NCBI RefSeq assembly: GCF_001586165.1
Contig: NZ_CP014608.1
Span: 4,650,001-4,714,000, forward strand
From: Obesumbacterium proteus
Lineage (GTDB): Bacteria > Pseudomonadota > Gammaproteobacteria > Enterobacterales > Enterobacteriaceae
DNA length: 64,000 nt
Reading direction: 5' to 3'
A program made the position numbers and the translations under genes. The notes below the pieces were generated by a model. That model was not told where the DNA came from and did not search any database. It saw only the letters and a program-made list of their open reading frames with translations. Shown here one piece after another: positions 29,047 to 39,274 of this stretch; the stretch's first letter is position 1, and the number at the start of each line of letters is the position of its first letter.

Positions 29047-29314
29047 ATCACTCCCTGCGCCAAACGCAGTTTAAAACGAAAGTTTTAAGGCAAGAGCATA
29101 GAGTAATCCAGCATCGAAAACGATGGAAATCCCGTTGTCACATAATCCCGATAATTGATGCTTCATCAATCAACTGAAACGCTTCAGCCAAGAATAAACC
29201 AAAGCCTCAACAAAAGAAATAACCGCAATAAAATGGGCGTTATGCCTCGCTTTCTTTCGCTTAAAATGTGCTATAGCTCACAATTTATGGGCGTTAAAGA
29301 GTGCCGCTAAGCAT
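29047..29314. promoter_or_regulatory. epd-pgk-fbaA promoter region with Cra operator
   Basis: At 29174-29187 the palindrome CTGAAACGCTTCAG fits the Cra (FruR) consensus TGAAWCGNTTCA exactly. Cra represses the glycolytic epd-pgk-fbaA operon in E. coli. An AT-rich segment with ATTGATGCTTCATCAAT lies adjacent. No gene is seen. Confidence 0.75.
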
Positions 29315-29350
29315 AAAAAAACGGGACTGCCCTGCGGCAATCCCGTTTTT
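29315..29350 (-). terminator. tktA terminator
   Basis: The stem AAAACGGGATTGCC/GGGCAGTCCCGTTTT, with one mismatch and a three-base loop, is followed by T-rich sequence on the minus strand. It begins 19 bases past the tktA stop. Confidence 0.92.
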
Positions 29351-29369
29351 ATCAGCGATAACTACCAAA

Positions 29370-31364
29370 TTATTTCAGCAGCGCTTTCGCTTTAGCAACA
29401 ACGTTGTCTACGGTGAAGCCAAACTCTTTGAACAGCAGCTCAGCTGGCGCAGATTCGCCGAAGGTCGTCATACCGACTACGGCACCGTTCAGGCCAACAT
29501 ACTTGTACCAGAAGTCAGCGATACCGGCTTCAACAGCAACGCGAGCGCTAACTGCCGCTGGCAGTACGGACTCACGATAGGCAGCATCTTGCTTATCGAA
29601 GACTTCAGTCGCAGGCATTGAAACAACACGAACCTTACGGCCTTCCGCAGTCAGCTGATCCGCAGCGTTCACAGCCAGTTCAACTTCAGAACCGGTCGCA
29701 ATGAAGATAAGCTCTGGCTGACCAGCGCAATCTTTCAGGATGTAACCGCCGCGAGAGATGTTAGCCACCTGCTCTGGGGTACGATCCATCTGGGCCAGAT
29801 TCTGACGCGAGAAGATCAGCGCAGATGGGCCATCGTTACGCTGAATAGCGAACTGCCATGCAACCGCAGATTCAACCTGGTCACATGGACGCCATGTGTT
29901 CATGTTTGGCGTCACACGCAGGCTAGCCATCTGCTCAACCGGCTGGTGAGTTGGGCCATCTTCACCCAGACCGATAGAGTCATGGGTATAAACGAAGATG
30001 TTACGGATTTTCATAAGCGCGGCCATGCGAACGGCGTTGCGTGCATATTCCATAAACATCAGGAAGGTTGCGCCGTATGGCAGGAAACCGCCGTGCAGAG
30101 CAATACCGTTCATGATGGCTGACATACCGAATTCACGTACACCGTAATGGATGTAGTTACCGGCCAGATCTTCGTTCAACGGCTTAGAACCAGACCACAT
30201 GGTCAGGTTACTTGGTGCCAAGTCAGCAGAACCACCTAAGAATTCAGGCAGAACTTTACCGAAAGCTTCCAGCGCATTTTGAGACGCTTTACGGCTCGCG
30301 ATTTTCGCTGGGTTAGCTTGCAGGTGATCGATGAATTTCTTGGATTCTTCAGCCCAGTTAGCTGGCAGCTCACCGCTTACGCGACGTTTGAACTCAGCAG
30401 CCAGTTCAGGGAATGCAGCCTGATAGGCAGCAAATTTCTTATCCCAAGCGCTTTCTTTCGCTTTGCCCGCTTCTTTTGCATCCCACTGAGAATAGATTTC
30501 CTGAGGGATTTCAAACGGAGCGTAGTTCCAGCCCAGTGCTTTACGGGTTGCTTCAATTTCAGCAGCACCCAGTGGCGCACCGTGAGCTTCATGAGAACCG
30601 GCTTTGTTCGGTGAACCGAAACCGATGGTGGTTTTGCACATCAGCAGAGATGGCTTATCGGTCACTTTACGTGCGTCTTCGATAGCCGCTTTGATTGCGT
30701 CGCTGTTGTGACCATCTACGCCACGGATAACGTGCCAGCCGTAAGCTTCAAAACGCTCAGCGGTGTTATCGGTGAACCAGCCTTCAACGTGACCATCGAT
30801 AGAAATACCGTTGTCATCATAGAACGCGGTCAGTTTGCCCAGCTTCAAAGTACCCGCCAAAGAGCAAACTTCGTGAGAGATGCCTTCCATCATGCAGCCA
30901 TCACCCAAGAATGCGTAGGTGTGGTGATTAACGATGTCGTGACCAGGGCGATTAAACTGCGCGGCCAAAGTACGTTCTGCAATCGCCATACCCACCGCAT
31001 TCGCGATGCCCTGACCCAGTGGGCCAGTGGTGGTTTCTACGCCTGGGGTATAGCCGTATTCTGGGTGACCTGGAGTTTTAGAGTGCAACTGACGGAAATT
31101 TTCCAGCTCGGTGATTGGCAGATCATAGCCAGTGAGGTGCAGCAGGCTATAAATCAACATAGAGCCATGGCCGTTAGAAAGCACAAAGCGGTCACGATCG
31201 GCCCAATTTGGATTGGTCGGGTTGTGATTCATGTAATCGCGCCACAGGACTTCCGCGATATCAGCCATACCCATAGGGGCACCTGGGTGACCAGAATTGG
31301 CTTTCTGCACAGCGTCCATACTGAGTGCACGGATCGCATTGGCAAGCTCTTTACGAGAGGACAT
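29370..31364 (-). CDS. tktA: Transketolase A
   Basis: TktA moves two-carbon ketol units between sugar phosphates in the pentose phosphate pathway, using ThDP and a divalent metal. It has 664 residues (E. coli 663). The ThDP motif is [15 protein letters not shown] near residue 155. [38 protein letters not shown] and [13 protein letters not shown] (catalytic Glu) are clear. Its erythrose-4-phosphate product is the substrate of Epd, encoded next in the same direction. A terminator and the Cra-controlled promoter separate the two. Confidence 0.98.
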   Translation of the reverse strand: MSSRKELANAIRALSMDAVQKANSGHPGAPMGMADIAEVLWRDYMNHNPTNPNWADRDRFVLSNGHGSMLIYSLLHLTGYDLPITELENFRQLHSKTPGHPEYGYTPGVETTTGPLGQGIANAVGMAIAERTLAAQFNRPGHDIVNHHTYAFLGDGCMMEGISHEVCSLAGTLKLGKLTAFYDDNGISIDGHVEGWFTDNTAERFEAYGWHVIRGVDGHNSDAIKAAIEDARKVTDKPSLLMCKTTIGFGSPNKAGSHEAHGAPLGAAEIEATRKALGWNYAPFEIPQEIYSQWDAKEAGKAKESAWDKKFAAYQAAFPELAAEFKRRVSGELPANWAEESKKFIDHLQANPAKIASRKASQNALEAFGKVLPEFLGGSADLAPSNLTMWSGSKPLNEDLAGNYIHYGVREFGMSAIMNGIALHGGFLPYGATFLMFMEYARNAVRMAALMKIRNIFVYTHDSIGLGEDGPTHQPVEQMASLRVTPNMNTWRPCDQVESAVAWQFAIQRNDGPSALIFSRQNLAQMDRTPEQVANISRGGYILKDCAGQPELIFIATGSEVELAVNAADQLTAEGRKVRVVSMPATEVFDKQDAAYRESVLPAAVSARVAVEAGIADFWYKYVGLNGAVVGMTTFGESAPAELLFKEFGFTVDNVVAKAKALLK

Positions 31365-31615
31365 GTTCTACTCCAAGTCGGATTTAAAGAAACAGGGTTC
31401 GGGGTATTTTCTCAGACTACGTATGAAAACAGCAATCCCTAAGGCTAAATGAGTCGATGATGTCTCATTATATTTCTCTTAATAGCAGATTAATCCGCTT
31501 TCATACGGGGTCTGTATAGACAGAATACATACTCAATGACAGCCTAATTGGCGCTGGATACACTACCACAGATCGTCATTCAATCTCTGGAAAGACTGCA
31601 CCCAAGGAAAATAAC

Positions 31616-32371
31616 ATGAACAAAATAACACTTCCTCTTATTGCTCTAACAGCCTCTGCCTTCCTCAGCGGCTGTCAAAACATGAATACAGAAGGACTGA
31701 TGCAGTCTGGCGCACAGGCCTTTCAGGCCGCAACGCTTTCTGATGCCCAAGTCAAAGCCCTGAGTGAACAGTCTTGTGCGGAAATGGACAGCAAAAACCA
31801 AATCGCCCCAGCGGATAGCACCTATGCCAAACGCTTAGCAACCATTTCTAAAGCGCTGGGCAGCGATATCAATGGTACCCCAGTCAACTATAAAGTCTAT
31901 GTGACGAAAGACGTCAACGCGTGGGCGATGGCTAACGGCTGCGTGCGTGTCTACAGTGGACTTATGGACATGATGAATGACAACGAAGTCGAAGGCGTGC
32001 TTGGGCATGAAATGGGCCACGTCGCATTAGGCCATTCGCGTAAAGCCATGCAGGTGGCCTACGCCACCACGGCGGCGCGTACCGCTATTGCCGCCAGCAG
32101 CGGTATCGGCGCACAGCTATCCCAGTCACAACTTGCCGATCTGGGAGAGAAACTGGTGAATTCGCAGTTCTCGCAAAAGCAAGAAAGTGAAGCTGATGAC
32201 TACTCTTTCGATCTGCTTAAAAAGCGTGGGATCAACCCGCTTGGGCTAGCCACCAGCTTCGACAAACTGGCCTCTCAGGAAGCAGGACGTCAAAGCAGCA
32301 TGTTTGACGATCACCCATCCTCTCAGGCCCGTGCTCAGCACATTCGCGATCGCATCGCCGCAGAGCAATAA
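31616..32371 (+). CDS. loiP: M48 metallopeptidase lipoprotein LoiP (first copy)
   Basis: LoiP (YggG) is an outer-membrane lipoprotein protease of the M48 family, induced at low osmolarity in E. coli. It has 251 residues. The lipobox LSGC ends at Cys 20. The zinc motif HEMGHVALGH lies near residue 129, with a downstream Glu in QESEADDYSFDLL near residue 190. SSMFDDHPSSQARAQHIRDR is the conserved C-terminal block. MDSKNQIAPADSTYAKRL resembles E. coli LoiP more than the second copy does, so I give this one the name. It is monocistronic, with its own terminator. Confidence 0.93.
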   Translation: MNKITLPLIALTASAFLSGCQNMNTEGLMQSGAQAFQAATLSDAQVKALSEQSCAEMDSKNQIAPADSTYAKRLATISKALGSDINGTPVNYKVYVTKDVNAWAMANGCVRVYSGLMDMMNDNEVEGVLGHEMGHVALGHSRKAMQVAYATTAARTAIAASSGIGAQLSQSQLADLGEKLVNSQFSQKQESEADDYSFDLLKKRGINPLGLATSFDKLASQEAGRQSSMFDDHPSSQARAQHIRDRIAAEQ

Positions 32372-32379
32372 TCCCCCTA

Positions 32380-32409
32380 GGCTCCGATATCATTTCGGAG
32401 CCATTTTTC
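32380..32409 (+). terminator. Terminator after loiP
   Basis: The stem GGCTCCG/CGGAGCC with a nine-base loop is followed by ATTTTTC, eight bases past the stop. Confidence 0.85.
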
Positions 32410-32551
32410 ACGTCGTTCCCGCCCGCAAAATTGCGTCTATGTTAATAGTAAATTAACTACTTCCTGCGAATTCCTAATGATAGTCTCAGGCGATTTTACT
32501 GTATGAAAATCATGCAATTAACCTATCATTTGTCAACGGAAGATAAAGATA

Positions 32552-33304
32552 ATGAACATTAAAACGCTTATTGCGATAGCGATCGCATCTGCCGCATTAA
32601 CCGGCTGTGAGCACATTAATACCCAAATGGCCGCGCAGTCTGGCGTGCAAGCAATTCAGGCGGCAACGCTCAGCGATGCCGATGCCAGATCCCTCGCCAA
32701 TCAATCCTGCAAAGAGTTGGATAACCAAAGCCAAATCGCCAGCAGCAAAAGCAAATACACCAAACGCTTAAACAAAATTGCGAAGGCGATGGGTAACAAC
32801 ATCAACGGGCTACCGGTTAACTACAAGGTGTACATGACCGATGACATCAATGCGTTCGCGATGGCAAACGGCTGCATCCGCGTATACAGCAGCCTGATGG
32901 ACATGATGACCGACGATGAAATTGAAGGCGTGCTAGGTCATGAAATGGGGCACGTTGCACTCGGCCACAGCTTGAAAGCCATGAAGGTCGCTTATGGCAC
33001 CATCGCGGCTAGAACGGCAGTAGCCTCCACCAGCGGCGTGGCCGCCGAGCTGTCACAGACTCAGTTAGCCGATCTGGGCGAAGCGCTGATCAACTCACAA
33101 TTCTCTCAGCATCAGGAGTCTGAAGCCGATGACTTCTCTTATGATTTCCTGAAAAAACACAAGTTGAACACGCTGGGATTGGCTACCAGCTTTGAGAAAC
33201 TGGCTGAGCTCGACGGTGGCCGCAAAGGCAGCATGTTTGATTCACACCCACCATCAACCGAACGCGCACAGCATATCCGCGAACGTATCGCTGCAGACAA
33301 ATAA
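32552..33304 (+). CDS. LoiP-like M48 metallopeptidase lipoprotein (tandem paralogue)
   Basis: This second M48 lipoprotein of 250 residues is collinear with LoiP over its full length. The lipobox LTGC ends at Cys 19. HEMGHVALGHSLKAM carries the zinc ligands and QESEADDFSYDFL the third. The two proteins share long blocks (INGxPVNYKVY, ANGCxRVYSxLMDMM), so this is a local duplication, but they differ enough that it is not recent. Divergence is highest in the first 50 mature residues. Each copy has its own promoter gap and terminator. E. coli has one copy at this spot, as far as I recall. Confidence 0.88.
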   Translation: MNIKTLIAIAIASAALTGCEHINTQMAAQSGVQAIQAATLSDADARSLANQSCKELDNQSQIASSKSKYTKRLNKIAKAMGNNINGLPVNYKVYMTDDINAFAMANGCIRVYSSLMDMMTDDEIEGVLGHEMGHVALGHSLKAMKVAYGTIAARTAVASTSGVAAELSQTQLADLGEALINSQFSQHQESEADDFSYDFLKKHKLNTLGLATSFEKLAELDGGRKGSMFDSHPPSTERAQHIRERIAADK

Positions 33305-33316
33305 AATCTGACGCAT

Positions 33317-33353
33317 AAAAAAACCGCAGCTTTACTTTGGCTGCGGTTTTTAT
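33317..33353. terminator. Bidirectional terminator between loiP paralogue and fdnI
   Basis: The stem AAAAACCGCAGC/GCTGCGGTTTTT with a nine-base loop has runs on both strands. It serves two convergent genes. Confidence 0.93.
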
Positions 33354-33375
33354 TTAACGACTCAAACAAAACGAA

Positions 33376-34026
33376 TTAGTCGTCGGCTTTCTCGCCTTTC
33401 ACTTCTTTGGCTTCGATTTCACGATACCAGCGCGGGTGATGCTTACGCGCCCAGCGGCGGCTGACTTTACCTTCCACCATGCCTTTGATCGATCCCTTAA
33501 CCCAGAAAGCCATATACATATGGATCAGGATCGCGTGGATCAGCACGATTGCCGCAGCCGCATGGATCAGCAACGAATAACGTACCATTTCGATCGGGAA
33601 GTGCTGGGCAAAATACGGACGCCAGATAATGATGCCGGTAACCAGCAGCACGAAAATCAGGCTCATGATGCTCCAGAACATCATTTTCTGACCGGCGTTA
33701 TATTTACCCACGTCAGCAACTTCGTGCTCATTACCTTTGAGCACTTCAACGATGTTCACCACCCACGGCACGTCTTCACGTTCAGGAATGTTGTGCTTCA
33801 CAAAACGGAAGAACATGAACATCAGCGCCACAAAAATCAGCACGCCAAAGAATGGGTGCATGATGCGCCCCATCTGCGGTGTACCAAACGTTTGTGTCAG
33901 CCACTGCAACGTTGGGAAGAACAGCGCGATGCCAGATAGCGAAACTAAGAAGAAACAAATTACCACCGTCCAATGACAGGCACGGTCGATGAATTTGGTA
34001 CGAACGATCATTTTACTTTTACTCAT
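33376..34026 (-). CDS. fdnI: Formate dehydrogenase-N gamma subunit (cytochrome b556)
   Basis: FdnI is the membrane cytochrome b subunit that passes electrons from FdnH to menaquinone. The ATG at 34026 overlaps the fdnH stop by eight bases and gives [19 protein letters not shown] and 216 residues. This N-terminus is the FdnI type, not the FdoI type. Four hydrophobic helices carry the heme histidines ([35 protein letters not shown]). The C-terminal cytosolic tail [16 protein letters not shown] is typical. It is the third gene of fdnGHI. Confidence 0.95.
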   Translation of the reverse strand: MSKSKMIVRTKFIDRACHWTVVICFFLVSLSGIALFFPTLQWLTQTFGTPQMGRIMHPFFGVLIFVALMFMFFRFVKHNIPEREDVPWVVNIVEVLKGNEHEVADVGKYNAGQKMMFWSIMSLIFVLLVTGIIIWRPYFAQHFPIEMVRYSLLIHAAAAIVLIHAILIHMYMAFWVKGSIKGMVEGKVSRRWARKHHPRWYREIEAKEVKGEKADD

Positions 34027-34921
34027 GATGGTTCCCCTTCTCGTCATCACCTTCTTCTTCGTCGCTCACCTCTTTGTTCGGGCCAACGCCAATATAGTGA
34101 TAAATCAAACCGGCAAAGGTCGCGATAAATCCAGCAACTGACAGCGGCTTCAACACCCCTTTCCACAAACCAACCGCCATATCGATCTTCGGATCTTTCG
34201 GCAAGTTGTGATATAGCTCTGGCTTATCCGCATGATGCAGAACATACATCACGTGAGTGCCGCCAACGCCTTCAGGGTTATAAATACCCGCATGCTCAAA
34301 GCCACGTTTTTTCAGCTTCTCAACGCGCTCGCTCGCCACTTCCAGCATCTCTTTCTTGCTGCCGAAATGAATCGCACCGGTCGGACACGTTTTCACACAG
34401 GCAGGTTCTTGTCCCACGCTCACGCGGTCAACGCACAGCGTACATTTGTACACGCGGTTGTCGTCTGGATTTAAGCGAGGAATGTTGAACGGACAGCCTG
34501 CGATGCAATAGCCACAGCCGATGCAGTGTTCAGACTGGAAATCGACGATGCCGTTTGCATACTGAATGATCGCACCCGCCGACGGGCATGCCTTCAGGCA
34601 GCCCGGATCGGTACAGTGCATACAGCCATCTTTACGGATGAGCCACTCCAGCTTGCCGTTTTGCTCGACTTCCGAGAAACGCATCAGCGTCCAAGATTTA
34701 GCGCTCAAATCGGCAGGGTTATCGTAAACCCCAACGCAGTGCCCTACCTCGTCACGGATATCGTTCCACTCAGAACAGGCTACCTGACAGGCTTTGCAGC
34801 CAATACAGGTAGACACGTCGATAAGCTTAGCCACTTCTTCTTTGTAGTCGCGAGCCTGCGGCGGTGGCGTTAAGGCATTAGTCGCCGAACGCTTGATAAT
34901 GTCTTGTGATTGCATGGACAT
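34019..34921 (-). CDS. fdnH: Formate dehydrogenase-N iron-sulfur beta subunit
   Basis: FdnH carries four [4Fe-4S] clusters that link the FdnG active site to FdnI. It has 300 residues (E. coli 294). Four cysteine groups are visible: [11 protein letters not shown] (about residue 39), [13 protein letters not shown] (about 100), [11 protein letters not shown] (about 133) and [20 protein letters not shown] (about 155). One C-terminal membrane helix lies near residue 260, followed by an acidic tail. It starts 12 bases after fdnG and overlaps fdnI. It is translocated to the periplasmic side together with Tat-exported FdnG. Confidence 0.97.
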   Translation of the reverse strand: MSMQSQDIIKRSATNALTPPPQARDYKEEVAKLIDVSTCIGCKACQVACSEWNDIRDEVGHCVGVYDNPADLSAKSWTLMRFSEVEQNGKLEWLIRKDGCMHCTDPGCLKACPSAGAIIQYANGIVDFQSEHCIGCGYCIAGCPFNIPRLNPDDNRVYKCTLCVDRVSVGQEPACVKTCPTGAIHFGSKKEMLEVASERVEKLKKRGFEHAGIYNPEGVGGTHVMYVLHHADKPELYHNLPKDPKIDMAVGLWKGVLKPLSVAGFIATFAGLIYHYIGVGPNKEVSDEEEGDDEKGNHHE

Positions 34922-34933
34922 AAGTTCGGCTCC

Positions 34934-37900
34934 TTACACCTTTTCCACGTTAACTAAAAACGCCTTGTACTCTGGCGCTTGCGAGTTAGCGTCGCCAACG
35001 AACGGAGTCAGGGTGTTGGCGATAAAGCCTTTGCGTGCCACGCCTTCAAAGCCCCAGTGAATAGGAATACCCACGGTATCCACTTCCTGACCATTGACCT
35101 GCAAGGTACGCAGACGGCGAGTCACCACTGCTTTCGCTTTGATAAAACCGCGCTTGCTGCTGACTTTCACCGTATCACCGTGCTCAATGCCTTTCGCTTT
35201 CGCCAAACCTTCGCTGATCTCCACGAACTGTTCAGGCTGAACGATGGCGTTAAGACGCGCATGCTTCGTCCACGTGTGGAAATGCTCGGTCAGACGATAC
35301 GTGGTACCGACGTAAGGGAACTCAGTCTTGTTACCCATACGTTTAGCATCCGCCTCATACAAGCGAGCCGCCGGGTTAGAGATAACGTTTGGATGCAGTG
35401 GGTTGGTGCCCAACGGTGTTTCAAACGGCTCGTAATGCTCAGGGAATGGCCCTTCCGCCATCTTGTCGATGGCAAACAGACGACCCAAGCCTTCCGGCTG
35501 CATGATAAACGGTCCGACGCCGCTGCCCGGTGCGGCGGTGTTGTAGTCTGGAATATCGTTTCCGACCCATTTGCTACCATTCCACTCGATCAGCATGCGC
35601 TTAGGATCCCACGGTTTACCCATTGGATCTGCCGACGCACGGTTATAAATAATGCGGCGGTTCAGCGGCCATGCCCAAGCCCAGCCCAGCGTATTACCTA
35701 AGCCTGACGGATCGCTGTTATCCCGATTCGCCATCTGGTTGCCCTTGCTGGTCCAGCTACCGGCATAAATCCAGCAGGCGCTTGCCGTGGTGCCGTCATC
35801 GCGCAGATGAGCAAAGGTATCCAGCAGTTGGCCTTTCTTGGCTAACAACGTGCCGTTAGCATCGTACAAATCGGCCAACGCATAACCGTTGTTCTCTTTC
35901 GCCACTTCTTCAGATTCAGGATGATCTGGCTGCTCATAGCCCCAGCCCATTTTCAGTAACGGCTCAACGCCTTTACCGCCTTCATTCTGATACATGGTGC
36001 GCAGGCGATGGTACAGACCGGCAAGAATTTCGCCGTCGTTACGCGCTTCACCTGGGGCGTCTGCGCCTTTCCAGTGCCATTGCAGCCAGCGGCCTGAGTT
36101 TGCAATCGAACCGTCTTCTTCGGCGAAGCAGGTTGAAGGCAGACGGAAGACTTCAGTCTGGATCGATGCCGTATCAACCTCGTTCATCTCACCGTGGTTT
36201 TGCCAGAAGTTTGAAGTTTCTGTCACCAACGGATCGATAATCACCAGATATTTCAGCTTAGAAAGCGATTCAACGACCTTATTCTTATCTGGGAATGACG
36301 CCACTGGGTTAAAGCCTTGGCAGATATAGCCAGTGACTTTGCCCTGATCCATCATCTGGAAGTACTTCATCACGTCGTAGGACTGATCCCACTTCGGCAG
36401 CCAATCAAAGCCCCAGTTATTTTCTTTCTGCGCATCGTCACCATAGAAAGCCTTCATCAAGCTGACGAAGAATTTCGGATAGTTACCCCAATAGTTAACC
36501 TGACCCGGCAGCGTCGCTTTTGGCGTATTCGCTGCGAGATAGGTTTCTAGATTGGTGTGCTTTTCTGATGGCAGCGTCAAATAGCCCGGCAGGCTGGTAG
36601 ACAGCAAGCCAAGATCGGTAAGACCCTGAATATTGGAGTGACCACGTAAGGCGTTAACGCCGCCACCGGCCATCCCCATGTTGCCTAACAGCAACTGGAT
36701 CATCGCCATGGTACGGATGTTCTGCGCACCCACGGTGTGCTGAGTCCAACCCAATGCGTACAGGAATGTCGTTGTACGATCGGCTGCGCTGGTTGACGCT
36801 AAGACTTCGCAAACTTTCAGGAAATCTGCCTGCGGCGTGCCACAGATATTTTCCACCACGTCTGGCGTATAGCGACTCACGTGCTCTTTCAGCAAATTCC
36901 ACACGCAGCGCGGATGCTGCAAGGTGTCATCGCGTTTGGCATAGCCATTTTCGTCGAACTGATAGTTCCACGTGGTTTTGTCGTACTGACGTTTAGATTC
37001 GTCATAGCCGCTGAACAAACCGTCTTCAAACGTAAAATCATCCCGCACCAGCAGGCTGGCGTTGGTGTAGTTTTTAACGTATTCAGCGTTAATTTTATTG
37101 TTAGAAATCAGGTACAGCAAAACGCCCGACAAGAAGGTAATGTCGGTACCAGAGCGGATCGGCGCATAAATATCCGCAACCGAAGCGGTACGGGTAAAGC
37201 GCGGATCGACCACAATCAGCGTGGCGTCATTGTTGTTTTTGGCTTCCATCGCCCAGCGGAATCCGACCGGATGCGCTTCAGCGGCGTTGCCACCCATCAC
37301 CATAACAACGTTGGCGTTTTTGATATCAACCCAGTGGTTGGTCATCGCACCGCGACCAAATGTTGGAGCAAGACTTGCTACCGTTGGTCCGTGTCAGACG
37401 CGCGCTTGGTTATCAACCGCCAACATGCCCAGTGAACGGGCGAATTTTTGCGTGAGCATACCGGTTTCATTGCTGGCCGCAGAGGCGCACAACATACCGG
37501 TTGAAAGCCAGCGGTTAACCGTGACGCCTTCGGCGTTTGTCGTTTCAAAATTCTTATCACGGTCGTTTTTCATCAGCTTGGCGATGCGCTCAAAAGCATC
37601 GTCCCAGCTAATGCGCTGCCACTTATCAGAGCCTGGCGCACGGTATTCTGGGTAACGCAGACGATTTTCACTGTGGATATAATCCAGCAGGCCAGCACCT
37701 TTCGGGCAAAGTGCGCCACGGTTTACCGGATGATCCGGGTCCCCTTCAATGTGAAAAATCGTTGATTTCGCGTTCTTGGCACCATCGCCAAGGCTATACA
37801 TCAATAACCCACAGCCAACAGAACAATAGGTACAGGAGTTACGGGTTTCTTTTGCACGCAGCAACTTATAGTTACGTGACTCCGCTAGCGCCATAGTAGG

Positions 37901-37981
37901 AGTGAATCCTAAAACTGCCGCTGTTGTACCAGCCATCCCGCCGGCGCAGATTCTAAAAAACTGTCTGCGACTGACGTCCAT
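34934..37981 (-). CDS. fdnG: Formate dehydrogenase-N catalytic subunit, selenoprotein
   Basis: FdnG oxidises formate in the periplasm with a molybdopterin-guanine dinucleotide centre, feeding anaerobic nitrate respiration. The frame is open from 37981 to 34934 except for one TGA at 37394-37396. It lies in the context DNQARV-Sec-HGPTVAS, exactly where E. coli FdnG has selenocysteine 196, so the two apparent ORFs are one gene of 1015 residues. The Tat signal is SRRQFFRICAGGMAGTTAA. The CTYCSVGCGLLMYS motif binds a [4Fe-4S] cluster. GAGGATGG precedes ATG; a longer start (37993) is rejected. Expression in E. coli needs FNR and NarL, and sites for both are visible upstream. Confidence 0.97.
37354..37389 (-). 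promoter_or_regulatory. SECIS hairpin for selenocysteine insertion in fdnG
   Basis: Starting four bases after the TGA on the minus strand, GACCAA pairs with TTGGTC. An inner AGCAA/TTGCT stem is capped by GTC within AAGTCTT. Bacterial SECIS elements bound by SelB lie just 3' of the UGA with a G-U-containing apical loop. The fit in place and shape is good. Confidence 0.8.
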
Positions 37982-38279
37982 TGCCATCCTCATTGCTTCA
38001 ATGATGTTTTTGTCAGCGGCAAACTAACAGTTACAACCCTGCTCATATTGAGTCAAATCAAAAAATAGAACTATTCACTCAATATTTACCCCTTAATAAG
38101 TAGAAAAGGTAACGTTTCGTTAACTCCAGTGGCACACAGAATAAGGATTTGTAGGATTAATCTGCAACCAGATAGTCATTCAAAAATTAGATTAAAAAAG
38201 CGATTTACTGTTAAAAAGATAGCTACTTGAGCCACCTCACGGTATCAATAGGCTCATGAGCTGTTGCTATAACAATTGA
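37982..38279 (-). promoter_or_regulatory. fdnG promoter region with FNR and NarL/NarP sites
   Basis: TTGAGTCAAATCAA at 38048-38061 matches the FNR box (TTGAT, four bases, ATCAA) with one mismatch. At the usual -42 position it would place transcription start near 38012, about 30 bases before the ATG. TACCCCTTAATAAGTA at 38087-38102 is a 7-2-7 inverted pair of NarL heptamers (TACYNMT). Both fit known control of fdnG by anaerobiosis and nitrate. The rest of the gap is AT-rich without a gene. Confidence 0.75.
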
Positions 38280-38687
38280 TTACTGGCTTATCGCAACTAA
38301 ATCAATATGGCGGGCGCTACCCTGTGCATTTTTGACTAAAACACGATTGGTGAACTCAAACACTCGGCCAGTCACATTTATTCTTATTCTATTTCCATCA
38401 CAGATGATCTTCGCACTGCCAACATCGCTAATTAATACTGGCGCAGGAAGCTGCTTTTTGTCTTTCAACGAAACGACACGATGATCCATCAAGTAATATT
38501 GATAGAAAAAGGGAGCTGTCGCGCCGCCAGTGTCGTCAAGCAGCACACTCACGTAAACACCATCACAGGCCTGATATGATTCAACCAGATGGCTCTTATT
38601 CAATTGGTCAGGATCAGAAAATAAATATAATAGGGCGACAGCGCCACAAATAACCCCTCCAATAAATAGCATAATTTTAATAGCCAT
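38280..38687 (-). CDS. Hypothetical membrane-anchored periplasmic protein
   Basis: I do not recognise this 135-residue protein. The ATG at 38687 (MAIKIMLFIGGVICG) overlaps the stop of the upstream 44-codon ORF by 11 bases and has GAGAGA before it; a TTG at 38717 is less likely. One N-terminal hydrophobic helix (residues about 4-24) is followed by a polar domain of about 110 residues predicted to lie outside the membrane. It contains LLDDTGGATAPFFYQYY, one Cys pair (QACDG, KIICDG) and alternating hydrophobic strands near the C-terminus. The layout is like a periplasmic immunity protein or small anchored sensor. The translational coupling means its job is tied to the 44-residue product. Confidence 0.55.
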   Translation of the reverse strand: MAIKIMLFIGGVICGAVALLYLFSDPDQLNKSHLVESYQACDGVYVSVLLDDTGGATAPFFYQYYLMDHRVVSLKDKKQLPAPVLISDVGSAKIICDGNRIRINVTGRVFEFTNRVLVKNAQGSARHIDLVAISQ

Positions 38688-38811
38688 TTTCTCTCGCATA
38701 GCGGATACCCGCTTCAATCATGTCTTGATCACTTGGATCGCCACGTCGCCTCGCCTGAGCCATATTTTCATTAATAGATACATTCGGTGGTGCTGTAGGA
38801 ACTTTGGTCAT
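38677..38811 (-). CDS. Short ORF, 44 residues, possible toxin-domain remnant
   Basis: This ORF runs from MTKVPTAPPNVSINENMAQA to the C-terminus ARENGY. An AGGA ribosome site lies nine bases before ATG. An AT-rich -10-like TATAAT on the minus strand (38850-38855) lies about 40 bases upstream. It is hydrophilic with no signal or helix anchor. The segment PPNVSINENMAQAR recalls the beginning of Ntox44-type polymorphic-toxin domains (pattern V-x-x-N-x-x-x-A), as I remember them, but the rest of such a domain is missing. It could be a real microprotein, or the severed head of an effector whose immunity gene survives next to it. Function unknown. Confidence 0.4.
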   Translation of the reverse strand: MTKVPTAPPNVSINENMAQARRRGDPSDQDMIEAGIRYARENGY

Positions 38812-39226
38812 AAATTATTCCTAAAAAAATGAAATTGATTGTGTTATAAATTATAAAAATAATTTAATAGCACTGTTTCAACGCCATCCTAATTGGATAA
38901 TCAAATTTAATTCCGCGAGACTAACCTCATATTTTAAAAGTTTTCTTCAGTGTATAAAAAATCTTGTTTACACATTTTTTATCCCGCACCTCCAACGTTT
39001 TACCCTGCCTTTATACCGAGCGTCTTATTCTGGTTTTATCGCATGAGTATCCATACAGATGAGGCGAAAATCATGTGCAAAATTATTACGCTACAGCCCA
39101 TGCATTACTCCCAAATCCTGTGCCAACAGTCTCACAGGGTGGGTGAATCGGTTTTTGCTTCCACCAGCCGCCCAATCAGTATGAAAATATATTTGCTGCT
39201 GGCGAAAAAAACTAACCATCCATAAC
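38812..39226. other. AT-rich gap upstream of the 44-codon ORF
   Basis: A 415-base AT-rich stretch includes the promoter-like sequence for the leftward small pair. A rightward 91-codon ORF (38950-39225) has an internal ATG at 39074 preceded by GAGG. Its product (MCKIITLQPMHYSQ start) has no recognisable domain and biased composition, so I do not call it a gene. Composition differs from the flanking fdn and speB genes, in line with acquired DNA. Confidence 0.4.
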
Positions 39227-39252
39227 GAAAAAAGGCGACCCAAAGGTCGCCT
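39227..39252 (-). terminator. speB terminator
   Basis: The stem AGGCGACC/GGTCGCCT with a four-base loop is followed by six T on the minus strand. It lies 22 bases past the speB stop. Confidence 0.9.
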
Positions 39253-39274
39253 GATATCAGTAAAAACGCGAAAA

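Noticed and set aside
33376..37981. Assignment to the aerobic fdo operon
   Set aside because: The gamma subunit starts [19 protein letters not shown], the FdnI form, and the promoter has FNR and NarL sites. FdoI has a different N-terminus.
34934..37993. fdnG as two separate genes or a nonsense mutant
   Set aside because: The dividing codon is TGA at the known selenocysteine position, followed at once by a SECIS-like hairpin. The combined length equals E. coli FdnG.
38950..39225. 91-codon ORF before speB
   Set aside because: The composition is unlike a protein, there is no ribosome site at its first ATG and no recognisable motif. The internal ATG at 39074 has GAGG, but support remains weak.
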